A stretch of 6,738 nt of DNA from Halovenus sp. Lineage in GTDB: Archaea; Halobacteriota; Halobacteria; Halobacteriales; Haloarculaceae. Within the stretch, counting starts at the first letter, position 1. Each line of letters opens with the position of its first letter. Both the position numbers and the translations under genes were made by a program. The notes below the pieces were generated by a model. It worked only from the letters and a program-made list of their open reading frames with translations, did no database searches and was not told where the DNA came from. The DNA is taken from positions 1 to 6,738 of the forward strand of contig PUMG01000331.1 of NCBI GenBank assembly GCA_003551265.1, in the 5' to 3' direction. Positions 1-6,012 of this stretch are shown in pieces.

Positions 1-3000
1 GGCTCCAGCGACGTCAGGTCCTGGAAGCTCACCGACGGCACGTCCGTCTCACCCTCCGAGACATCTCGCGTCCGCGTCCTGTCCAGGTCGTCCGGACCTG
101 TCAACTCGTAGGTCACCTCGAAGTTGTCCTCCGGCGCGCCTTTGTCCAGGAAGCCATCCAGCGTCACGTCTATCTCGTTCGCCAGCATCCCGATGTCCAC
201 CGTCGTCGTCTCGTTCGCAGCCACCGTCACGTTCTCGCCCGCTGGTGCCGAGAAGTCATCCCGGTCGACCGCCGCCACGAAGTGCGTGCTCACCGTCGTC
301 ACCGGCACCTCCTCGAAGCTGTACTCGCCATCCTCGTCCGTCGTCGTGTTCGCAACCGGGTACGGCGTGTCGTCATCCTGGAACGCGAACAACTCCACAG
401 TGACGTTCTCTATCGGGTCGTTCGGCCCAATCGGGTCCGTCCCCTGTGGCTCGAAGCCTTCCTCCGCTGCCGTCGCCGTTCCTGCTATTGCTCCCGTGTC
501 GCGTTCGAGCGTCAGGTTCACGTCCTCCGTCTCTGCACCAACGTCCACCTCGACATCCGAAACCTGGTCATCGCTGTGGTTCGCCGCACTCGCCGTCACC
601 GTGTAGCCGTCGTCGACGTTCACGTCCACGCCGTCGATGTCGTAGGCTGCTGTGGCGTTGGCACCCTCGACCGTCACGTTCGTCGTGTACGTCGAGTCGC
701 CGTCGTCAGCCTCTATCGTCACGTTCACGTCCTCAGCCGGGTCAACCGTGTCCAGTTCGACTTCACCGCTAATCGAACCTGCATCGGCGTAATCCAGCGC
801 GAAGTCTTCAGTCGTCGTCTCGTTCGTGTCAACCTCGACTTCCGTCGCGTTCACTGGCGTCGTGAAGTCATCAGCATCCACCTCCACGACGTGCGTGCTC
901 ACGGTCGTCACCGGCACGTCCTCAACCTCGTAGCTACCGTTCTCGTCAGTCTGGACTTCCGCAGACCAGTACTCGTCGGTTGCCGTCTCGTTCGCGAAGC
1001 CGTACACTGTCACGTTCGCGTCCGCGATACCTTCATCAGTGCCGGGCGTCCCTTCCGGCGTCGTCTCGCCCGATGCCGTCACGTTACCCGCAATGGTTCC
1101 GGTCTCACGCGCGAGCGTCAGGTTCACATCTTCGACATCTTCACCCACGTCGACCCAGACCTGGCCCGTGAGCTCTCCACCCGGAAGTGCCTCAGAAGTC
1201 CACCGGTAGGCGTCGTACTCGATTTCGATATCTTCACCGTTCATCTTGCCCATCGCACGGAACGTGTCGTTATTGGAGGTGAAGCTACCAGCGTAGCCGT
1301 CTTCCTGACCCATCTCCTGGCCGTCGATGTACACGACAGTTTCAGCCTCTTCAGCATCCAGCACGACCCGGATGTTGTACCACTCGCCGTCGTGCAGGTC
1401 AACGTTATCGACAAAGATATCGCTCGAATTACCTGGGAGTTCTGCTGCTCTGACGGTCAGCCCCGTGCCGGCGCTACCGCCGGTGAACGCCCGGAAGCCA
1501 TTTAGGGTGCTGTCCTGGTCGTTCCACATGTACGCCAGGCTGGAGTCCACATCGTCGTCAGCGTACCGCCAGTACATATCAATCGAGACGGTGCTGTTGA
1601 AATCCAGTTGCTGGTTGGGGTTGACACCGCCGTCGGCCGTCAACCACAGTGCATAGTCGTTACCGGTTGCTGGCGCACCGGGACTCACCCACTCGTAGTC
1701 TGCAGCCTCGATCGTCCCGTCTGGTCCGACCTCGTTCGTCACCGTCGTTCCAGACCCATCTTCGAGCGCGTATCTGATTTGGTCATCGTCCGGCGTTGGT
1801 GCCTCGGTTGCACCGAGACCATCGGGCAGGTAGAACGGAGCATCACCCGTGACATTGTAGCCGTCGTCCACGTTCACTGGAACGTCCTCGAACGTGTAGT
1901 TGCCGCTGTCCTCTTCACCGGGAATGAGGACTGACGTGTTCGCGAAGAAGTCGCCATCCTCAATGCCGACTGTACCGTTCACATCCTCAGCAGGGTCAAC
2001 CACGTCGAGATGGAGGTTCCCGCTTATCGAACCGGGCTCGCTGTAGTTCAACGCGAAGTTCTCGACAACCGTCTCCTCGAAGATAACTTCTATCGAACGC
2101 TCCTCACTCACGAAGTCCCCCTCGGGATCTTCGACCTCCATGGCGTGGTCACCGACCGGCAGGTCCGGCAGTTCGTACTCGCCATCCTCGTTGGTTGCGT
2201 TCTCGAAGGTCACCGTGGGACCCGAGACGTCGTTGTCGGCGTCAGCGTACTTTTCGATCGTGATGTTCACGTTCTCGATGCCCTCACCAGTACCGGGCGT
2301 TCCTTCTGGCTCGGTGTCGCCAGAGGCCGTCACCGTCCCTTCGAGGTCACCGAAGCCTTGCGTGATGTTCACCGACTTCCCGCGGAACTCATCTTCGACC
2401 TGCATCCGGTGCTCCGCATCGAGGTCGTCGTCTGGACCCTGGGGCACCTGTGAGGTGAAGTTCACCCGCTCTTCGCCACCGGCCACGATCGTCTCGTTCT
2501 TCGAATCCAGCACGGTCAAGTTCCCGTCACCGTCTTCCAGCACGTGCTTTATTTCGACTTCACGGCCATCACCGTCCAGACTCGCTGGCTGCAGGCTGTT
2601 CTGCACCGTCGCGCTCAGATTGAGGTCGTCCCCACGCTGGACATCTTTGTCACCCTCCATCTGGGCGAACTGCCAGTCGCGGTCAGTTATCGGGTCACCA
2701 GCTCGCTCGTCCAGCCATGGGTCGAATTCGACGTACTCACTGACTGCGTCACCCACTCCAGGACCTGCGCCGCTCGGTCCAGATTCGTCACCCCACCAGT
2801 TCAGCGTCGCGTTCACGTACTCACTCGCGTTGTTCTCGACACCGAAGTCGTTTCCTTCGAAGTTGTTGTAGTTCACCGAGAGGTCTCCGACACCTTCGTC
2901 ACCGACACTCTCGAAGATTTTCACACCTTCACCGTTGTTCTCGAAGTCGTTGTACGTGATTTCACCGTCCGCACCATCAGAGCCGATACCGATGGCATCT

Positions 3001-5360
3001 TGTTCAATTTCGGTGAACGTGTTGTTCACGATGTCCACCGTCGCCTGTGAACCTTCGACCCCGATACCGCCGAGACCTGCGGTCAGACCATAGAGCGTGT
3101 TGTCCTCAGCGGTAAGTTCACCGCTTCCAACCAGCACACCCGTAGCCTCGCTGTTGCTCTCGAAGGCGTTGTTCACCAGCGTGTACGCGTCATCATCGCC
3201 GAGATCAGCAGCGTTCACCAGCGCGGATGGACCGGGCGCACCAACCAGTGTGAGTCCGTCAATCGTGATTCCGTCCGCATACAGGTCGAATGCCGTCTCG
3301 TTACCTGAATCAACCGTCACATCTGCACCCGACTGTGGCTCGATCGTCAGGTCCTCGACATCCACCATCACCGACTCCTCGTAAGTACCTTCTTCAATAT
3401 CGACTGTGTCACCCGCCGATGCGTAATCGACTGCCGTCTGGATCGAGTTCGTCAGCGTGAGGTTCGCCGACGCCTCCGTCTCGTCCGTTTCGATGCTGTG
3501 TTCAACCTCGTCCTCACCCGCCGTCAACGAACCCGGCAGCGTGAAGTTGAACTCCACCGTCTCGTTCTCACCGGCACCGAGCGTCACCGTCTGGGAGTCT
3601 TCTTGCTCTCCGTCGAAGATGTAGCGTGCTTCAATCTCCGCCTCGTCTTCACCCTCCGGCATCACTTCCTGTGCCGTCACCACCGTCGACACCGTTATGT
3701 CGCCCAGTCGCTCTGCGGACTCGGGCGCGACAAGGTCACCTGTCTCACCCTCGACAATCGTCACCGTACCGGGGTCCACAACCGGAGCCAGCGCACCGTC
3801 CGACGCTGCCAGCAGCGGTGGCGTCGTCAATGGCTCGGCGCTCTCGCCCAGGTGAATCATCGCGACGTACTCATCAGTCGCCGTCGCGTTCTCATCCAGT
3901 GGCACCTCCACGTTCGAGTTCGTACCCGTCAGGTTATCGGACTGCCCGACCGCCTCGTCCGGAATAATCGTCCCGTTCTCCTCCGTCGGATGGAGATCAA
4001 TCGTGAACGTCGTATCGTCGCCCATTCCATCCAGCAGGTCAGCCGTCTCGACTATCACCTGGTCAGTCGAACTCTGATACGTCTGGTCCGCAAACGAAAG
4101 ATCCGCTTCATAGATATCGCCATCGTCGCTCGTCACTTCCTCATCGTCCTCGTCGAGTAACACAGCCGTGTGTTCACCAGCGTCGGCCGTCACTTCGACG
4201 ACTGCCGACTCGTTCGACAGGCTCTCTGAGAGTTCCGTCGAACCCACCACGTCGTCCGCGTCATCACGAACCTCTATCGTCTGGTTCTCCTCGGCGTACA
4301 CCTCCTCAACGATGATTGCGTCCTCGCTGTTGTCCTCACCCACCGCCTGCTCGGGAAGCGAGAGTCCCTGCACCAGAACTATGCCATCCCGTGACTCCAC
4401 AATCTCTGGTGTCTCGTCCGTCTCGATCTCTACCGTGTACTCGAAGCTCTGACCCGTTTCCAGCTCGGACGTGTTCAGCTCGAACTCCTCGACGAACAAC
4501 TCCTCGTCCTTGCCTGGCCCAACTCGACGCTCTTCAGTGATATTGAAATCACTGTCGAGCAGTCGAATCGTTCCGTTGATGTCCGCCTCACTCACTGCGT
4601 TCGTCCCGACCGTCACGTTCGCGCTCTCACCGCCTGCAATCTTCGCGTCCAACTCAGTGAAGGTGTCGTTGAACACGAACAACCCCTCCAGGATGACGTT
4701 CACCGTCGCCGTGTCAGTGATTGGGTCACCTTCGGCCGTGAACGCATCTCCGGCGTCACCGTTGTCTACCTCGTGGAGCACTGCCGTCAGGTTCTCCTCC
4801 GTGTCACCAACCTCGACATCCAGGTCGAGATCAGAAACCTCCACGTCCGTCTCCGTCCCCGAGAGGACGCCGCTGGTCGAGAGGAGTTCACCCTCCTCGT
4901 CTTCGATTCCCACGATGTACTCCTCCGCGACATCGTCGTTCACGAACGCCTCGGCGACCTCGACTGCATCACCGCCGATGCTGTCCTGGTCCTCGAAGTT
5001 CACCTCCATCAACGACTCGCCCGAGCGCCACAGATTGATGACGTCCAGCAACTCGCTCGTCTCTATCGTGCCAGCACGCCAGTCGTTGATCGCTACCAGT
5101 AACCCCTGCGTATCCACGAACGCACTGTTACCATCGTTCGCCGCATAGTTCAGCGGCGAAAAATCCGAATTCGTCGTTGTTCCCTCAATCGATGCCGTCC
5201 CAAGTTCGCCATCATCTCCGGTCACCGCAGCCGCCGGCGCCAGGAACCCCAGCGCTACGACCGACATGACCATCAGCGCAGCCAGAAATACCGCGATTCG
5301 CGCGGAATTACCGACTTTTGCTGTACGAGACGATAGTCGAAGGCTATCCGACCCTTTCAT
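1..5360 (-). CDS. Giant modular haloarchaeal surface glycoprotein (3' end beyond window)
   Basis: An uninterrupted minus-strand frame of 1786 codons starts at ATG 5360-5358 and runs off the left edge without a stop. Domains in order, with approximate residues: signal peptide 1-45; duplicated dockerin-like motif 82-114; beta-rich segments 115-545, of which 318-535 faintly resembles the haloarchaeal DUF7282 type; CARDB-like 550-632; parallel beta-helix 637-864; beta domain about 875-1000; tandem carboxypeptidase-regulatory-like domains 1005-1735 with a LamG-like domain inserted at 1191-1395; start of a further beta domain at 1736-1786. The protein has no cysteine, few lysines, many Asp and Glu, and over 40 N-x-S/T sequons, as expected for an exported, N-glycosylated halophile protein. 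A GTG two codons upstream is an alternative start, but ATG follows an AAGGTGA ribosome site at 7-base spacing. A cell-surface location is well supported. A role in adhesion or carbohydrate binding is inferred from the beta-helix and LamG folds. The C-terminal anchor, probably PGF-CTERM, is not visible. Confidence 0.93.
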   Translation of the reverse strand, partial: MKGSDSLRLSSRTAKVGNSARIAVFLAALMVMSVVALGFLAPAAAVTGDDGELGTASIEGTTTNSDFSPLNYAANDGNSAFVDTQGLLVAINDWRAGTIETSELLDVINLWRSGESLMEVNFEDQDSIGGDAVEVAEAFVNDDVAEEYIVGIEDEEGELLSTSGVLSGTETDVEVSDLDLDVEVGDTEENLTAVLHEVDNGDAGDAFTAEGDPITDTATVNVILEGLFVFNDTFTELDAKIAGGESANVTVGTNAVSEADINGTIRLLDSDFNITEERRVGPGKDEELFVEEFELNTSELETGQSFEYTVEIETDETPEIVESRDGIVLVQGLSLPEQAVGEDNSEDAIIVEEVYAEENQTIEVRDDADDVVGSTELSESLSNESAVVEVTADAGEHTAVLLDEDDEEVTSDDGDIYEADLSFADQTYQSSTDQVIVETADLLDGMGDDTTFTIDLHPTEENGTIIPDEAVGQSDNLTGTNSNVEVPLDENATATDEYVAMIHLGESAEPLTTPPLLAASDGALAPVVDPGTVTIVEGETGDLVAPESAERLGDITVSTVVTAQEVMPEGEDEAEIEARYIFDGEQEDSQTVTLGAGENETVEFNFTLPGSLTAGEDEVEHSIETDETEASANLTLTNSIQTAVDYASAGDTVDIEEGTYEESVMVDVEDLTIEPQSGADVTVDSGNETAFDLYADGITIDGLTLVGAPGPSALVNAADLGDDDAYTLVNNAFESNSEATGVLVGSGELTAEDNTLYGLTAGLGGIGVEGSQATVDIVNNTFTEIEQDAIGIGSDGADGEITYNDFENNGEGVKIFESVGDEGVGDLSVNYNNFEGNDFGVENNASEYVNATLNWWGDESGPSGAGPGVGDAVSEYVEFDPWLDERAGDPITDRDWQFAQMEGDKDVQRGDDLNLSATVQNSLQPASLDGDGREVEIKHVLEDGDGNLTVLDSKNETIVAGGEERVNFTSQVPQGPDDDLDAEHRMQVEDEFRGKSVNITQGFGDLEGTVTASGDTEPEGTPGTGEGIENVNITIEKYADADNDVSGPTVTFENATNEDGEYELPDLPVGDHAMEVEDPEGDFVSEERSIEVIFEETVVENFALNYSEPGSISGNLHLDVVDPAEDVNGTVGIEDGDFFANTSVLIPGEEDSGNYTFEDVPVNVDDGYNVTGDAPFYLPDGLGATEAPTPDDDQIRYALEDGSGTTVTNEVGPDGTIEAADYEWVSPGAPATGNDYALWLTADGGVNPNQQLDFNSTVSIDMYWRYADDDVDSSLAYMWNDQDSTLNGFRAFTGGSAGTGLTVRAAELPGNSSDIFVDNVDLHDGEWYNIRVVLDAEEAETVVYIDGQEMGQEDGYAGSFTSNNDTFRAMGKMNGEDIEIEYDAYRWTSEALPGGELTGQVWVDVGEDVEDVNLTLARETGTIAGNVTASGETTPEGTPGTDEGIADANVTVYGFANETATDEYWSAEVQTDENGSYEVEDVPVTTVSTHVVEVDADDFTTPVNATEVEVDTNETTTEDFALDYADAGSISGEVELDTVDPAEDVNVTIEADDGDSTYTTNVTVEGANATAAYDIDGVDVNVDDGYTVTASAANHSDDQVSDVEVDVGAETEDVNLTLERDTGAIAGTATAAEEGFEPQGTDPIGPNDPIENVTVELFAFQDDDTPYPVANTTTDEDGEYSFEEVPVTTVSTHFVAAVDRDDFSAPAGENVTVAANETTTVDIGMLANEIDVTLDGFLDKGAPEDNFEVTYELTGPDDLDRTRTRDVSEGETDVPSVSFQDLTSLE
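156..2348 (-). repeat. Tandem carboxypeptidase-regulatory-like (Cna-B-type) domain array, about 200-residue period
   Basis: Two alternating domain types recur. Type 1 starts at residues 1005, 1421 and 1623 (EGTVTASGD, AGNVTASGE, AGTATAAEE). It carries a Pro/Gly loop (EPEGTPGT, TPEGTPGT, EPQGTDPIG), then DGEYELPDLPVG, NGSYEVEDVPVT or DGEYSFEEVPVT, the usual core of CarboxypepD_reg domains. Type 2 starts at residues 1110 and 1528 (GSISG...VDPAEDVN) and ends VNVDDGY. Copies 2 and 3 are spaced 202 residues apart. Copies 1 and 2 are about 417 apart, because a LamG-like domain of about 205 residues sits inside the first type-2 unit. These seven-strand sandwiches usually act as stalks that hold binding domains off the cell surface. 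Confidence 0.8.
1176..1790 (-). other. LamG/concanavalin-A-like domain inserted in a repeat
   Basis: Residues 1191-1395 match the LamG_3 layout. An opening strand (IRYALEDGSGTTVTNEVG) precedes DYALWLTADG, then FNSTVSIDMYWRY, then the signature DGEWYNIRVVLD followed by VVYIDGQEMGQ. A closing strand IEIEYDAYRWTSEAL ends it. In secreted proteins this jelly-roll fold commonly binds carbohydrate or protein ligands, often with calcium. Threonine codons here include many ACC, whereas the flanking repeats favour ACG, a soft hint of separate origin. The assignment rests on motif reading without a profile search. Confidence 0.75.
2769..3452 (-). other. Right-handed parallel beta-helix domain (NosD/pectate-lyase-like)
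   Basis: Residues 637-864 open with SIQTAVDYASAGDTVDIEEG, the usual entry of NosD/CASH beta-helix proteins (a short helix, then GDTV-I--GTY). Several short coils follow, of the PbH1 type, built on N-x-F and N-N-T/F ladders such as IVNNTF, ITYNDFENN and VNYNNFEGND. The segment closes with NWWGDESGPSG (W855, W856, G857, S860, G861, P862), a hallmark end motif of this family. No catalytic residues of a polysaccharide lyase can be recognised, so a binding or structural role is as likely as an enzymatic one. Confidence 0.85.
5019..5117 (-). repeat. Duplicated dockerin-like 16-residue helix motif
   Basis: Residues 82-97 (VDTQGLLVAINDWRAG) and 99-114 (IETSELLDVINLWRSG) align without gaps with 8 of 16 identities, including T, LL, IN, WR and the final G. 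Paired short helices of this sort recur in haloarchaeal secreted proteins and recall the two F-hand halves of dockerin-type domains. The calcium-binding D-x-D-x-D-G loop is degenerate or absent here, so the name describes shape only. The motif lies directly after the signal peptide, whereas classical dockerins are usually C-terminal. Confidence 0.6.
5226..5360 (-). other. Sec-type signal peptide of the S-layer glycoprotein class
   Basis: Residues 1-45 form a basic N-region (K2, R8, R12, K15, R21), then a hydrophobic core VFLAALMVMSVVALGFL, then APAAA with likely cleavage before VTGDD. The core resembles the conserved signal of haloarchaeal surface glycoproteins (the FLAALMV-SV pattern, a family modelled as an S-layer-type signal peptide). 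There is no twin arginine, so Sec export is the natural reading. No lipobox cysteine is present, so this is not a lipoprotein. Confidence 0.85.
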
Positions 5361-5367
5361 GTTCACT

Positions 5368-5404
5368 TCACCTTTTTGACGACCTATAATATAATACTTA
5401 TGTA
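5368..5404 (-). promoter_or_regulatory. TATA-like box and Shine-Dalgarno site of the giant surface protein gene
   Basis: On the minus strand AAGGTGA (5374-5368) lies 7 bases before ATG and matches the haloarchaeal anti-Shine-Dalgarno core. Further upstream is the AT run TAAGTATTATATTATA (5400-5385), preceded by ACA. An archaeal TATA box centred near 5390-5400 would place transcription start at about 5364-5374, giving a very short leader that may or may not include the Shine-Dalgarno site. The surrounding DNA is AT-rich, so the exact box is uncertain. Confidence 0.55.
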
Positions 5405-5553
5405 TTTGCTACTTTTACCAACCAGGTTGCTGTTACTATTTGTATTTTAGAGTAGAGTATGAGAAATATACGATTGTAATAGCGAACTTCTCATGTTAAA
5501 TCAGTATCGTGAAGAGCCAAATAAACCAGAATAGTTCAGAGAAGCAATCTCAA

Positions 5554-5568
5554 GCCCGATAATCGGGC
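5554..5568. repeat. 15-base near-perfect palindrome
   Basis: Arms gcccgat (5554-5560) and atcgggc (5562-5568) are perfect 7-base inverted repeats around a single central a. The GC-rich ends stand out in AT-rich DNA. The site lies about 194 bases upstream of the giant gene's ATG. It could be a binding site for a dimeric regulator or a 5-pair hairpin with a 5-base loop. No T-run follows on either strand, which argues against a simple terminator. Confidence 0.5.
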
Positions 5569-5832
5569 CAATAGAGAGAACCGGTAAAATGTTGGCACCA
5601 AATGTCAGATTAGGAGTCTATAATAGAAAAATAGAGGTGATTGGAGTTCGACGAGAGGAGATCACCCGTTGCTAAATTATCAAACATAAAAATTAGAGGG
5701 AAAAGATAATTTGTATACATTAATATAGCAAATGTGCGAATATTCAGCTCCAGTATGTCGAATTTGAGCGACACAAAATGTTCAATATTTTAATACGTAT
5801 CATGTTCGTTATCGAAAAAGATAATTAAATTT

Positions 5833-5854
5833 ATTCCCAGAGAATGCCGGGAAT
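5833..5854 (-). terminator. Possible terminator downstream of the PGF-CTERM protein gene
   Basis: Arms attccc (5833-5838) and gggaat (5849-5854) form a 6-pair stem with a 10-base loop. On the minus strand it is followed by AT-rich DNA containing TTTTT (5819-5815). It lies about 160 bases beyond the stop codon. Archaeal termination depends mainly on T-runs, so the hairpin may be incidental. Position and orientation fit, but the evidence is weak. Confidence 0.3.
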
Positions 5855-5926
5855 TTTACGTGCGAAACTGAACTATAAAAGTCAATGATACAAATTGCCA
5901 TCATTATGTATCGGGAGAGAAGTATA

Positions 5927-5987
5927 TGAACTGGTGAATACTACCAATGAATAGCTACAAGCGCCTGTCTCATCATCCACCAGTTCA
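5927..5987. repeat. 10-base inverted repeat flanking 41 bases
   Basis: Arms tgaactggtg (5927-5936) and caccagttca (5978-5987) are perfect inverted repeats separated by 41 bases, starting 26 bases beyond the stop codon at 6013. Transcribed from the minus-strand gene, they could form a 3'-end stem-loop with a large loop. There is no flanking target-site duplication and no coding content between the arms, so this is not a recognisable insertion element. Confidence 0.5.
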
Positions 5988-6012
5988 CTGTACCTGTACA
6001 GCTCAACAGCCT

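Larger units (their letters stand above)
5361..6012. other. AT-rich intergenic region with no recognisable gene
   Basis: About 650 bases with markedly lower GC than the genes on either side (about one-third GC in sampled lines). Stops are frequent in the frames I read, and I found no plausible start with a ribosome site, no tRNA cloverleaf and no transposase remnant. Besides the promoter at its left end it holds a 15-base near-palindrome (5554-5568), the palindrome atacgtat (5793-5800), a small hairpin (5833-5854) and a wider inverted repeat (5927-5987). Most of the remainder has no visible signal. Confidence 0.7.

Noticed and set aside
282..1505. Long plus-strand open frame of 407 codons, rich in Arg, Val and His
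   Set aside because: It lies wholly antisense to the giant surface-protein frame. Its odd composition is what the reverse complement of Asp-, Glu- and Thr-rich codons gives, and no domain or ribosome site is visible.
2140..5148. Other plus-strand open frames, many Ser/Pro/Arg-rich (for example 2140-2871, 3498-4160, 4471-5148)
   Set aside because: All are antisense to the same continuous coding frame and low in complexity. They are shadows produced by its codon bias.
5927..5987. Inverted repeat as a miniature transposable element
   Set aside because: Only 61 bases in all, with no target-site duplication next to the arms and no second copy in the window.
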